From: SIG589 sp964566175
Lineage (GTDB): Bacteria; Bacillota; Clostridia; Oscillospirales; Acutalibacteraceae
Length of the DNA stretch: 64,000 bases
NCBI GenBank assembly: GCA_964566175.1
Contig: CAZMHU010000002.1
Coordinates: 1-64,000, forward strand
Direction: 5' to 3'
The notes beneath the pieces were generated by a model. That model had not been told where the DNA came from. It made no database searches and saw only the letters and a program-made list of their open reading frames with translations. The position numbers and the translations under genes were made by a program. Shown here in pieces: positions 27,325-35,827 of the stretch. Each line of letters opens with the position of its first letter. The stretch's first letter is position 1.

Positions 27325-27354
27325 ATATTCTGCTGTTAGAAAATAACCATTTAT

Positions 27355-27429
27355 GCGGGTGTAGTTCAATGGCTAGAATCCCAGCCTTCCAAGCTGGTCG
27401 TGTGGGTTCGATTCCCATCACCCGCTCCA
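27355..27429 (+). tRNA. tRNA-Gly (TCC)
   Basis: GCGGGTG pairs with CACCCGC, the anticodon loop CTTCCAA gives TCC, the T-arm has GGTTCGATTCC and CCA is encoded at 27427-27429. Confidence 0.97.
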
Positions 27430-27433
27430 CACC

Positions 27434-27459
27434 GCCCAAAGTCATTTTGGGCATTTTTT
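27434..27459 (+). terminator. terminator between tRNA-Gly and tRNA-Arg
   Basis: GCCCAAA (27434-27440) pairs with TTTGGGC (27446-27452), then a run of T. It ends only two bases before tRNA-Arg, so read-through or a separate start is needed to make the second tRNA. Confidence 0.75.
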
Positions 27460-27461
27460 AT

Positions 27462-27538
27462 GCGCTGATAGCTCAGCTGGATAGAGCATCTGCCTTCTAA
27501 GCAGAGGGTCGGGGGTTCGAGTCCCTCTCAGCGCGCCA
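27462..27538 (+). tRNA. tRNA-Arg (TCT)
   Basis: GCGCTGA pairs with TCAGCGC, the anticodon loop CTTCTAA gives TCT for arginine, and CCA is encoded at 27536-27538. D- and T-arms are regular. Confidence 0.97.
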
Positions 27539-27542
27539 AAAG

Positions 27543-27575
27543 AAAAAGCCGCTTTAACAGCGGCTTTTTCTTTTT
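27543..27575 (+). terminator. terminator after tRNA-Arg
   Basis: Arms 27543-27553 and 27559-27569 form an 11-bp stem with a 5-nt loop, followed by C and five T. Confidence 0.92.
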
Positions 27576-27609
27576 GTAATTTTAATGTTTTTAAAGGGGA
27601 AAAGCAAAA

Positions 27610-29253
27610 ATGCGGAATTTTAAACCTATGCTGTTGACTGATTTGAAAAATTACAGTGTAAAACAGTTATCAAAGGATATCATTTCGGGAATAATCGTTG
27701 CGGTTATTGCATTGCCGCTTTCAATAGCACTTGCTATTGCGTCGGGTGTTGCGCCCGAAGCGGGTATTTACACCGCTGTCGTTGCGGGATTTATAACCTC
27801 ACTGCTCGGCGGAAGCAGTGTTCAAATCGCAGGCCCTACTGCCGCTTTTGCCACTATTGTTGCGGGTATTGTTGCCGAAAAGGGACTTTCTGGGTTGGCA
27901 CTTGCAACGGTGATTGCGGGAATACTTTTAATAATAATGGGAGTGCTGAAACTCGGAAACCTTATAAGATTTATTCCGTTTTCTATAACGACCGGTTTTA
28001 CTGCGGGTATAGCAATGACCTTGGTTATAGGACAACTTAAAGACTTTACCGGCATTACATATTCGCACGGTGAGGCGCCGATTGAGTCCATTGAAAAGGT
28101 TTCGGCGTTTTGCGGCAACATCTCTTCTATCAATTTGCAAGCGGTTCTTGTTGGGGTAATTTGCCTTGTTATACTTTTTGTTTTGCCGAAATTTTTCGAT
28201 AAAATTCCCGCGTCGCTTGTTGCAGTCTTTGTAGGCATTATTGCTGTCAAAGGCTTCGGTCTTAATGTTAATACAATAGGCGATTTGTATGATGTTAAGA
28301 GTGGTTTGCTCCATTTCAAAGCACCCGAATTTTCGCTTTCTCTCGTTGCCGAAGTTCTTCCCGATGCTGTTACGATAGCGGTGCTTGCGGCGATTGAATC
28401 GTTGCTTTCTTGCGTTGTTGCGGACGGTATGATAAACGGCAAACACCGACCAAACACTGAACTTATTGCTCAAGGCGCGGCAAATATCGGCTCGGCACTC
28501 TTCGGTGGCATTCCGGCTACCGGTGCAATAGCACGTACTGCGGCAAATATTAAAAACGGCGGCAGAACACCCATTGCCGGTGTTGTTCATTCTATTACCC
28601 TTTTTGCTGTTCTTGTCGTGCTTATGAAGTATGCGGCGTTTATTCCAATGCCCGCCATTGCCGCAATTTTGATAAATGTTGCGTATAATATGTGCGGTTA
28701 CAAAACTTTTATAAAACTTCTCAAAACTTCACCGAAGAGTGATATTATCGTTCTCGTGGCAACCTTCGTTTTGACTGTTGTTTTCGATTTGGTCGTTGCT
28801 ATCGAGTTCGGCGTTATAGCAGCCTGCATACTCTTTATGAAACGTATGAGCGAAGAATCAGGCATGCGCGGTTGGAAATATAATTCTGCCGATTCCGATA
28901 AACCTCTTATGGACGTTCCAGAGTACATAAGCGTTTATGAATTTAACGGCCCGATGTTCTTTGCTGTCGCAAGCGAAATTTCGGAACTTAAAATAAGGCA
29001 GGGAATAACCTGTGTAATAATCCGTATGCGTTCGGTTATGTCACTCGATACCGACGCTCTCAGGGAAATTGAAACACTGCTTGAGCGTTGTTCACAATCG
29101 GGCGTTTCGGTTGTTTTCTCCCACGTTAACCCGCAACCGATGCGTGCTTTGAAAAAATCGGGACTTTATGAGAAAATCGGCGACGATAATTTCTGTGCCG
29201 ATATAACTACCGCAATGGAAAGAGCAATAACTTTCTCTCCTGAAAACATATAA
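27610..29253 (+). CDS. SulP family anion transporter with STAS domain
   Basis: A 547-residue protein: about 12-14 membrane segments (residues 20-415) with IAGPTAAFATIVAG and GGIPATGAIARTAANIKNGGRTPIAG, both typical of SulP/SLC26, then a cytoplasmic STAS domain at about 440-540 (VIIRMRSVMSLDTDALREIE). Substrates in the family include sulfate, bicarbonate and C4 acids; neighbours give no hint. It follows a terminator and ends at another, so it is a single gene. Confidence 0.93.
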   Translation: MRNFKPMLLTDLKNYSVKQLSKDIISGIIVAVIALPLSIALAIASGVAPEAGIYTAVVAGFITSLLGGSSVQIAGPTAAFATIVAGIVAEKGLSGLALATVIAGILLIIMGVLKLGNLIRFIPFSITTGFTAGIAMTLVIGQLKDFTGITYSHGEAPIESIEKVSAFCGNISSINLQAVLVGVICLVILFVLPKFFDKIPASLVAVFVGIIAVKGFGLNVNTIGDLYDVKSGLLHFKAPEFSLSLVAEVLPDAVTIAVLAAIESLLSCVVADGMINGKHRPNTELIAQGAANIGSALFGGIPATGAIARTAANIKNGGRTPIAGVVHSITLFAVLVVLMKYAAFIPMPAIAAILINVAYNMCGYKTFIKLLKTSPKSDIIVLVATFVLTVVFDLVVAIEFGVIAACILFMKRMSEESGMRGWKYNSADSDKPLMDVPEYISVYEFNGPMFFAVASEISELKIRQGITCVIIRMRSVMSLDTDALREIETLLERCSQSGVSVVFSHVNPQPMRALKKSGLYEKIGDDNFCADITTAMERAITFSPENI

Positions 29254-29255
29254 AC

Positions 29256-29292
29256 AAAAATCCGCCAAGCCGAAAAGGTTTGGCGGATTTTT
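29256..29292. terminator. terminator after the SulP gene
   Basis: AAAAATCCGCCAAGCC (29256-29271) pairs with 29277-29292 over 16 bp (one G-T) around a GAAAA loop, with A- and T-runs on the outside. It also suits the converging AraC gene. Confidence 0.93.
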
Positions 29293-29336
29293 TGGCTTCC
29301 GGAATGATTAAACTATTTTTCAAAAACACAACACTT

Positions 29337-30155
29337 TTACAAACTGTTTTGACTTTTATATTCCGACGGTAGATAACCGGTGTGTTTTTTGAAGGTCTTT
29401 GTAAAAAAAGACACATTGTTAAATCCGCATTTTTTTGCGGCAGTGTAAATTTGTTCGCCGTTTTGTATCATTCTCATTGCGGTATTACAACGGTAGTTAT
29501 TTATATATTCAACAACGGTTATTCCTGTATAGTTCTTGAATTTTTTTGACAGAGTATACTTGTCAATATATGTTTCTTTAGCCAATGCCGAAAGTGTGAT
29601 TTTTTTATCATAGTTGTTTTGAATATATGATATCGCATCTTTAACGCCCTTAAAATATTTGTTGTGTTTTTGTGCGGAAATGTTTTTTGTGTGATGAGTT
29701 CTGAGAAGAATAAGCATCTTTAAAATCAGACATTGCAATCTTGCTTTGTAACAAATATCATCCGCGTTTTTAAATGCACAAACGATGTCCGAAACGGTAT
29801 CTGCCAATGCTTTATCCCTGAAAATGTTTTCAAACCTAATATCGGAACAGGGAATACCCGAGTTTCGGCAAAAATCATTATCAATTATTATGCAGTGATA
29901 TTTTAGATGACTGTCTGTACCCGTAAAATGTATCGTGTCATAATTTACAACGATAATATCGCCTGCGCTGATTTCGGTTCGTTTGCCGTCCAGTGTAACG
30001 AACCCGTTTCCCTCAAAGCACAACTGTATTTCTAGATTATGATGCCAGTTGGCGGTATCACTCAGTTCGTTTTTTGTTCTTATAATATCGCGATTTACAA
30101 TGCAGGGAATATGTTCTTTTATTTGAGAATAGTCTTCATAGCGATAATTGTCCAC
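29337..30155 (-). CDS. AraC family transcriptional regulator
   Basis: About 272 residues. N-terminal cupin sensor (HHNLEIQLCFEGNGFVTLDG, then GDIIVVN), C-terminal pair of AraC helix-turn-helix motifs (ITLSALAKETYIDKYTLSKK and IYTAAKKCGFNNVSFFTKTF). GTG 30155 lies eight bases after AAAGGAG; the ORF extends to 30203 without a signal. Divergent from the ygjV-like gene, whose promoter it probably controls through the inverted repeat at 30184-30237. Confidence 0.9.
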   Translation of the reverse strand: MDNYRYEDYSQIKEHIPCIVNRDIIRTKNELSDTANWHHNLEIQLCFEGNGFVTLDGKRTEISAGDIIVVNYDTIHFTGTDSHLKYHCIIIDNDFCRNSGIPCSDIRFENIFRDKALADTVSDIVCAFKNADDICYKARLQCLILKMLILLRTHHTKNISAQKHNKYFKGVKDAISYIQNNYDKKITLSALAKETYIDKYTLSKKFKNYTGITVVEYINNYRCNTAMRMIQNGEQIYTAAKKCGFNNVSFFTKTFKKHTGYLPSEYKSQNSL

Positions 30156-30183
30156 AACGCTTTCTCCTTTGAAAAAAGCCAAG

Positions 30184-30237
30184 ATAGTGTCATAAAAAAC
30201 CAATATAGTTTATTGATTTGATTGTTTTTGACACTAT
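30184..30237. promoter_or_regulatory. inverted repeat in AraC / ygjV divergent region
   Basis: ATAGTGTC (30184-30191) and GACACTAT (30230-30237) are exact mirror arms, and inside them A-run plus CCAAT faces ATTG plus T-run (30194-30204 and 30221-30229). A TTGACA at the right arm could be the -35 of the rightward promoter. An operator for the AraC protein is the likeliest role. Confidence 0.5.
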
Positions 30238-30331
30238 AATTATAACATATGATTATTATGCTTTCAAGAAATACGTTTTAAAGTAGGGGATTGCAATAGA
30301 AGGTTTAGCGTGGGCTTTCGGCATAGGTGCT

Positions 30332-30838
30332 ATGGTTTCACTTTTTTGCATATATCAGCAAAAAGACCGAAAAAAACTTATAATATTCAAATTGTGTGCG
30401 GACATATGCTGGTGCGTGCATTATTTGTGTCTCGGAGCAATCGGTGGGTTAATACCGAATTTTGTGGGAATATTCAGAGAGTTGGTTTTTGTTAACAGAA
30501 AAGAAAAAAATTGGGCTGACAAAATTTTTTGGCCCTGCCTTTTCATCGCAGTTAATCTCACTCTCGGAATAACTACAATGAATTCGTACATAAATTTTTT
30601 GCCGCTGGTGGCATCGGCATTTGTTACGGTTTCGCTGTGGCTTAAAAAACCGATTATTACAAAAATGATATCATTTCCTGTTTCGTGTTCTTTCTTGATT
30701 TATGATGTTTTTGTCGAGTCATGGATAGGTGTGTTTAACGAAAGTTTGTCTTTGATATCGATTTTGATTGCACTGACAAATTTTATATTGCAAAAGAATA
30801 AAACAATGACAGGAGATATTAGCAATGGAAATCAATAA
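30332..30838 (+). CDS. YgjV-like inner membrane protein, start unclear
   Basis: 168 residues from ATG 30332, with about five membrane segments and the family-like YQQKDRKKLIIFKLCADICW. The same frame stays open back to a stop at 30284-30286 and encodes GLAWAFGIGA, which completes the first membrane segment, but has no ATG, GTG or TTG. GGGG at 30286-30289 lies before ATT 30290 and ATA 30296. So the true start may be non-standard, or the start codon was lost. YgjV function is unknown. Confidence 0.65.
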   Translation: MVSLFCIYQQKDRKKLIIFKLCADICWCVHYLCLGAIGGLIPNFVGIFRELVFVNRKEKNWADKIFWPCLFIAVNLTLGITTMNSYINFLPLVASAFVTVSLWLKKPIITKMISFPVSCSFLIYDVFVESWIGVFNESLSLISILIALTNFILQKNKTMTGDISNGNQ

Positions 30839-32087
30839 AAACGATATTTTCAGTTATGATATAACGACCGATAAAGAGCATACGGTTTACCCGTGCAAAA
30901 AAATGGATAAATCGCAGCACACCGTTATAGAAGCATTTGCCGATGACAGTGAAAAGGCAGCGGTGTTTGCAAAGGAAATCAACGAGTCGGTAATAGGAGA
31001 TTTCGAAAAAGACGGTGACAAAATGTGTCACGTTTCGACGTTTTGCTATACACACGGTAAAATATTTGTATCGTATTATGCGAATACCGATACCGATAAA
31101 GAAAATCCGGATTTTCAAACGGCACGCCTGGCATATGCACCTGTAAATGATGTGAAAAACAAGACCGTAATGGATATAATGTCAGTCGGTGACGAACTGT
31201 CGGGTCATAAGGTCAGAAAGGTTTATGACACGATTCTTATGCAAAAAAACGACGACCCCGATAATATATACGTTTTGTGGACAGCGCTCGTTGATGACCA
31301 GTATTACCGCCTTTACAGAATTTTCAATGTTAAAACCGAAAAACTGGGGGACGTAAAAGTCAACCGCTTTAAGGTTTGCAAAACTGTCAACGATTTCAGT
31401 ACATCGGGCATGAAAAATGCTCTTGCTTGCAACGGTATCGGTTATAAAGAAATGCGCGTTGATATCGGAATTATGCAGAAACTTACAACACGCACCGAAA
31501 GTGGCTTGACATACTATTATACAGGTACATACAGCGGAAACTTCAACTGCATAATCAAAAGCACTGATTTGATTACTTGGGAATATGTAGCACAGCCGAA
31601 TGAGGGCGTCGGCGCTTTCGATAATGACACGCTTTGGGAAAACGCGGTTTATGTTTTGGATGACAAGGTATATTATTTTATAAGGCAGTGGCAAGCGAGC
31701 ATTGATGATGACGGCAATCCGATACCCGGTGATAACCGAAATGAATTCGGTTCCGATTACGGAATTTTAACACGTTATGATTTGATTACAAAAACTTGGA
31801 ATAAGCCTGTTTTGGTTGGAGACTGCCAGTCACGTTCGGATTTTATTCTCTTTGAAAACGAACTTTATTTATTCCACGCGCCTACCGACAGAAATCATAT
31901 AGGCATACTGAAAATCGACCGCAACAATCTCAATAACAGCACGGTCGTGTTGCAAGCAGATATGAACGGAAGTTGTTTCTATCCCTTTGTTCAGTATGAT
32001 GATTCCGGAAAGAATCTTTGTATGTCATATACGGTTGACAGAAAGCATATTCGCCTTTCGCGTTTTTCTTTTGAAAAATACATATAG
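30825..32087 (+). CDS. predicted beta-propeller, sialidase/GH43-like protein
   Basis: A 420-residue protein without signal peptide. Repeated strand units such as KIFVSYYANT, NIYVLWTALVDDQYYRLYRIF, TYYYTGTYSGNFNCIIKSTDLITWEYVAQ and DFILFENELYLFHAPTD resemble a five-bladed propeller as in sialidase and GH43/GH117 enzymes. Acidic residues that might be catalytic are present but I cannot assign them. It overlaps the ygjV-like gene by 14 bases, so both act together under the AraC regulator. Confidence 0.55.
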   Translation: MEINKNDIFSYDITTDKEHTVYPCKKMDKSQHTVIEAFADDSEKAAVFAKEINESVIGDFEKDGDKMCHVSTFCYTHGKIFVSYYANTDTDKENPDFQTARLAYAPVNDVKNKTVMDIMSVGDELSGHKVRKVYDTILMQKNDDPDNIYVLWTALVDDQYYRLYRIFNVKTEKLGDVKVNRFKVCKTVNDFSTSGMKNALACNGIGYKEMRVDIGIMQKLTTRTESGLTYYYTGTYSGNFNCIIKSTDLITWEYVAQPNEGVGAFDNDTLWENAVYVLDDKVYYFIRQWQASIDDDGNPIPGDNRNEFGSDYGILTRYDLITKTWNKPVLVGDCQSRSDFILFENELYLFHAPTDRNHIGILKIDRNNLNNSTVVLQADMNGSCFYPFVQYDDSGKNLCMSYTVDRKHIRLSRFSFEKYI

Positions 32088-32098
32088 TATAAAGAATT

Positions 32099-32134
32099 AA
32101 AAAACAGTTCGGTATTTTGCCGAACTGTTTTTTT
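32099..32134 (+). terminator. terminator after the beta-propeller gene
   Basis: Arms 32099-32112 and 32120-32133 form a 14-bp stem (CAGTTCGG core) with a 7-nt loop and a long T-run. Confidence 0.93.
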
Positions 32135-32401
32135 GCAAAAGTGTGGACTGTTTGAATTACGCCTATAGACTAATTTTTTAAATAAGTAAAGTAATGAGTT
32201 AAAATTCACAATACGTTGTGCTAAAATTAAAAATGCCAAACAAAAATCTAATATTTTTTCAAACCCCGGTGTGTCTGTATTTTTTATCTTCCGGTAAAAA
32301 TACAAACGCTCTGTTTTAATTATATTCAGACACTTTGTGGATTTTGTTAGATTTTATTGTTTGGCGACAGTTGGAGCGACGTGTATTTTTCGTGCGTGGC
32401 T
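32135..32401. other. gene-free stretch
   Basis: AT-rich, no supported reading frame. The only structure seen is an 8-bp inverted repeat GTATTTTT (32277-32284) / AAAAATAC (32296-32303). Confidence 0.5.
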
Positions 32402-32431
32402 TTGGCTGTGCATTTTTTATATAGGTATATT
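32402..32431 (+). promoter_or_regulatory. promoter of the M48 remnant
   Basis: TTGGCT (32402-32407), 18 bp, TATATT (32426-32431), about 30 bp before the ATG and ahead of GGAGGAGA. Confidence 0.4.
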
Positions 32432-32460
32432 ATTTGCAAACATCGGAGGAGAGATAAAAT

Positions 32461-32766
32461 ATGAACCCGAATTTTTATATGCACGATTCTGATAGAGTTG
32501 CGTTACAAGCATTAAAAACTATACCCGGATTTACTCAACTTTTCAAGGCGTTTATGAGGGTGTGGAGCGAAAAGCACTTCCGCATTCAGAATATGTCCAC
32601 AAATCTTCGCATTAGTGAAAAGCAATTATCAAAGTATTATGATATGCTCCCACCAATTTGTGAAAAACTCGGTATAGAAATCCCTGAATTATATTTGGAA
32701 TTGGATGTTGTCTCTAATGCTTATACAGCAGGTGATACAAAGCCGTTAATTGTTATGACAAAATAA
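32461..32766 (+). pseudogene. truncated M48-type metallopeptidase, N-terminal part only
   Basis: 101 residues. MNPNFYMHDSDRVALQALK, NMSTNLRISEKQ, PPICEKLGIEIPELYLELD and NAYTAGDTKPLIVMT follow the start of the M48 zinc peptidase family, but a TAA stops the frame before the HExxH site would appear. No continuing fragment is found in 32767-33115. A ribosome binding site and promoter remain, so a short peptide may still be made. It is best read as a remnant. Confidence 0.7.
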
Positions 32767-32851
32767 AGTGAAAGACGAATGTATGGATTGTATTTTGAAG
32801 ATAGCATTCAGTAGCAGGAATTCAATGATTTTAACCTGAATATCCGTATCA

Positions 32852-32891
32852 CGCTCAAGGTCGTTATTTATGCGGATTTGAGCGTTTTTTT
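32852..32891 (+). terminator. terminator downstream of the M48 remnant
   Basis: CGCTCAA (32852-32858) pairs with TTGAGCG (32878-32884), followed by seven T. The loop is long at 19 nt. Confidence 0.7.
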
Positions 32892-32927
32892 GTTGATTTA
32901 TGTATTTTTAAAATCGATAAATATAAC

Positions 32928-32956
32928 TTGCAATTAAATTATATGTACTGTATAAT
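32928..32956 (+). promoter_or_regulatory. promoter of the GH127 gene
   Basis: TTGCAA (32928-32933), 17 bp, TATAAT (32951-32956). The leader to ATG 33116 is about 150 nt. Confidence 0.65.
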
Positions 32957-33046
32957 GTAGGCATCGAATGCGCTTTGAGGGGAATAAAAAACGAAAAAGA
33001 CGCCGTTTGAAGCCGTCTCAAAGATTGTTTGGTGTTTAATTTTTCT

Positions 33047-33082
33047 GTGCCGTTATCCGAAAACAGTTTATCGGTAAAGCAC
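33047..33082 (+). promoter_or_regulatory. hairpin in the GH127 leader
   Basis: GTGC (33047-33050) pairs with GCAC (33079-33082), and inside it TTA-T-CCGA pairs with TCGG-TAA with one bulged T. It lies 33 nt before the ATG and leaves the GGCGGGAG site free. Confidence 0.4.
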
Positions 33083-33115
33083 AATGAATTTTTTCAAAAT
33101 ATAAGGCGGGAGAAT

Positions 33116-34990
33116 ATGAGAACCGAAAAAGAAAAATTTACTTTTGATTTTAATAACAGTTTTAAATTCAGCGGTATAATTGACGAAACCGCGAAATTTA
33201 TAGAGGATTTTCAGTTGCTCAATAGGGAACTGTGGAAACGGTTTGTTACGCAGTTTCGCACCGATGCCGATAATGATGCACTTTGGCGCGGTGAATATTG
33301 GGGAAAGATGATGCGCGGTGCGTGTTTTGTTTACTCGTATTCAAAAAACGCCGAACTGTATAATATTTTGGAAGAAACGGTAACCGATATGCTGAACAGC
33401 GCCGATTCTTTCGGACGTATAAGCACATACGGTGTTGAATACGAATTTGACGCTTGGGATCTTTGGTGCAGAAAATATGTTCTGCTCGGTATGGAATATT
33501 TTTTGGAAATTTGCGAAAACAGTGAACTTGCAGATAAAATAATCTCATCATTGTCCGCACAGTTGGATTACATTGTTTCTAAAATCGGTGACAGCGAAAG
33601 CGGTAAAAAGCCCATTACTTCGGCTACAAGAAACTGGAACGGACTTAATTCATCTTCGATTTTAGAGCCGGTAGTCCGCCTTTATAAGTTGACCGAAAAA
33701 TCGGAATATTTGGATTTTGCAAAATATATTGTATCCTGCGGCGGCACAGATATCGGTAATATTTTCGAATTAGCATATGAAGATAAACTCTATCCCTTTG
33801 AATATCCCGTAACAAAAGCATACGAGATGATGTCGTGTTTTGAGGGACTTTTGGAGTATTATGAGGTTACCGGCGAAGAAAAATATAAAACTGCCGTAAT
33901 TAACTTTGCCGACAAAATTTTGGAAAGTGATTTTACTGTTATCGGAACTTGTGGCTGTACGCACGAACTTTTTGACAATTCGACAGTGCGACAGGCATAT
34001 ACTACCAACGGCAAAATAATGCAGGAAACCTGTGTTACCGTAACGCTGATGAAATTTATGTTCCGTCTCACTTTACTCACGGGCGATTCAAAATATGTCG
34101 ATGCTTTTGAAATATCGCTTTATAACGCATATCTCGGCGCGGTAAATACCGACCGCGTTGTTGAAAAACGTATTTATGAAGATGAACGCAAACTCTGCAT
34201 TGAGCCGTTACCATTTGACAGTTACAGTCCCCTTACCGCGGGAACCAGAGGAAACGCAATCGGCGGATTTAACGTAATGAGTGACGGTCATTATTACGGA
34301 TGTTGCGCCTGTATCGGTTCTGCAGGTATCGGACTTGTGCCTAGAATGGCACTCTTGGATTTTGAAAACGGCTTTGCTTTCAATTTGTATATTAACGGAA
34401 CTGTCATTTCCAAAACTCCCGCGGGAAACACTGTTAAGTTTATCACCGAAACCGAATATCCCGTTCTCGGAAAAATCAAAATCGCTGTTCAGTGTGACAG
34501 GGAAGAAGAATTTAGTGTTCTTTTGAGAATACCCACTTGGAGTGAAAAGACTGTTTTGAAAATCAACGGCGTTTATATGCCTGTTGAAAAGGGGTATACG
34601 GCGTGTACTCGTATTTGGAAAAGCGGCGATGAAATACTCTTGGATTTGGATATGTCAACGCGTGTCATACATCCGATATTCCCCGAAAATGCAGTTTGTC
34701 CCTGTGAAGACCCTCTTGCGAAAAAACACATTGCACTGTATCGCGGCCCGATTGTTTTGGCGGCGGAAAACAGGCTTGGTTACAGTGTTGATGAGCCTGC
34801 TGACATTCTTTATAAATCAGACAGGGTTGACGCAGTATTTCCGAGTGAAGAAATTGCCCCATATAAACACATAATCGAGGTTACCGTTCCGCTTAAAAAC
34901 GGCGACAGAATGCACCTGACTGATTATTCCTCTGCCGGAAAAACGTGGAGTGAAGAGTCAAAAACCGCGGCGTGGATTTTGACGGTATAA
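33116..34990 (+). CDS. GH127 family beta-L-arabinofuranosidase-type enzyme
   Basis: 624 residues from ATG 33116, after GGCGGGAG; a longer frame to 33029 has no signal. It is an alpha/alpha-barrel glycosidase of the DUF1680/GH127 family. Residues matching the known site of the Bifidobacterium enzyme are visible: E284 (THELF, acid/base), E304 and C306 (QETC), and C396-C397 (YGCCACIG), the zinc-bound cysteine nucleophile pair. It lacks a signal peptide, so it cuts imported arabinose oligomers. First gene of a sugar locus. Confidence 0.87.
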   Translation: MRTEKEKFTFDFNNSFKFSGIIDETAKFIEDFQLLNRELWKRFVTQFRTDADNDALWRGEYWGKMMRGACFVYSYSKNAELYNILEETVTDMLNSADSFGRISTYGVEYEFDAWDLWCRKYVLLGMEYFLEICENSELADKIISSLSAQLDYIVSKIGDSESGKKPITSATRNWNGLNSSSILEPVVRLYKLTEKSEYLDFAKYIVSCGGTDIGNIFELAYEDKLYPFEYPVTKAYEMMSCFEGLLEYYEVTGEEKYKTAVINFADKILESDFTVIGTCGCTHELFDNSTVRQAYTTNGKIMQETCVTVTLMKFMFRLTLLTGDSKYVDAFEISLYNAYLGAVNTDRVVEKRIYEDERKLCIEPLPFDSYSPLTAGTRGNAIGGFNVMSDGHYYGCCACIGSAGIGLVPRMALLDFENGFAFNLYINGTVISKTPAGNTVKFITETEYPVLGKIKIAVQCDREEEFSVLLRIPTWSEKTVLKINGVYMPVEKGYTACTRIWKSGDEILLDLDMSTRVIHPIFPENAVCPCEDPLAKKHIALYRGPIVLAAENRLGYSVDEPADILYKSDRVDAVFPSEEIAPYKHIIEVTVPLKNGDRMHLTDYSSAGKTWSEESKTAAWILTV

Positions 34991-35023
34991 AGCAGTTTAA
35001 GGTAAAACATATAGTGATAAAAT

Positions 35024-35066
35024 AAATTCCCTCGCTTGTTCCACTTGGATTTGCGAGGGAATTTTT
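35024..35066. terminator. bidirectional terminator, GH127 gene / deoR-type gene
   Basis: AAATTCCCTCGC (35024-35035) pairs with 35053-35064 over 12 bp, followed by T-run on the plus strand. It overlaps the stop of the facing regulator gene. Confidence 0.85.
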
Positions 35067-35769
35067 ATATATCGGCCTTAATGACACCATTAATGTTGTC
35101 CTCGGTGCAGAGATTATTGTAAAACACTTTTCCGACTTTATTACTGCTGCAAAGCAGATATGATTTCAATGAATGTTCAATCATCTTTTGACGGACAGCA
35201 TTTTCCGCTTCGGAAATGTCGGTGAGTTTGCCGTCGTCCGATAGTCCGCGGCACGAGAAAAAACACAGGTTGGCGTTGTAGCGTTCTATTGTTCTTGCGG
35301 CATCAGTTCCAACAAATGCGAGACAGGAATTGACAAGATTTCCGCCTGTTCCAATACAGGCAATGTTATATTCGCTCAGTTTTGAAAGTGCTTTAACACC
35401 GTTTGTTATTACAATAATATTTTTCTTTTCACGTAAAAACGGTATCATATTATATGCACTGGTTGATGCGTCCAAAAACAATACATCGCCGTCGTTCACG
35501 AGTTCAACCGCTTTGCGTGCTATTGCGATTTTTTCATCGGTTTTTTCAAGTTCACGTATGAGAAATGGAATTTTAATATCCGAAAGTCCGCATTCGTCAA
35601 GCACACCGCCGCCGTGAGTGCGTTTGAGCAAATGCTGTTTTTCCAGATTACTTAAATCACGTCTTATTGATGGTTCACTGGCATACAACCTTTTTGCCAG
35701 ATCTTTTACTGTAACTGATTTTTCTTTTATAGCAATTTCAAGTATTGCTTTTTCACGTTCTTTGTTCAT
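35065..35769 (-). CDS. DeoR family transcriptional regulator
   Basis: 234 residues from ATG 35769 (AAGGA seven bases ahead); the frame reaches 35808. N-terminal winged helix-turn-helix VTVKDLAKRLYASEPSIRRDLSNLE is followed by a sugar-phosphate sensing domain with DGDVLFLDASTSAYNM and ITNGVKAL. DeoR-type regulators repress sugar genes until a phosphorylated sugar binds. It is divergent from the php-dehydrogenase-esterase genes. The dyad at 35797-35808 is a likely operator. Confidence 0.9.
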   Translation of the reverse strand: MNKEREKAILEIAIKEKSVTVKDLAKRLYASEPSIRRDLSNLEKQHLLKRTHGGGVLDECGLSDIKIPFLIRELEKTDEKIAIARKAVELVNDGDVLFLDASTSAYNMIPFLREKKNIIVITNGVKALSKLSEYNIACIGTGGNLVNSCLAFVGTDAARTIERYNANLCFFSCRGLSDDGKLTDISEAENAVRQKMIEHSLKSYLLCSSNKVGKVFYNNLCTEDNINGVIKADI

Positions 35770-35796
35770 ATATTTTTCCTTATAATACTCATTTAT

Positions 35797-35808
35797 TTGA
35801 GCGTTCAA
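35797..35808. promoter_or_regulatory. possible DeoR operator
   Basis: TTGAGCGTTCAA is a 12-bp palindrome with one mismatched pair, 28 bp upstream of the deoR-type gene and about 20 bp from the opposite promoter. Confidence 0.35.
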
Positions 35809-35827
35809 TCAAAAATTGCGGCGTATG

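Noticed and set aside
27315..27500. 61-residue frame across the tRNA genes
   Set aside because: It is the translation of tRNA-Gly and part of tRNA-Arg.
27822..28590. Two long minus-strand frames opposite the SulP gene
   Set aside because: They lie fully inside a well-supported gene and have no ribosome binding site or family features.
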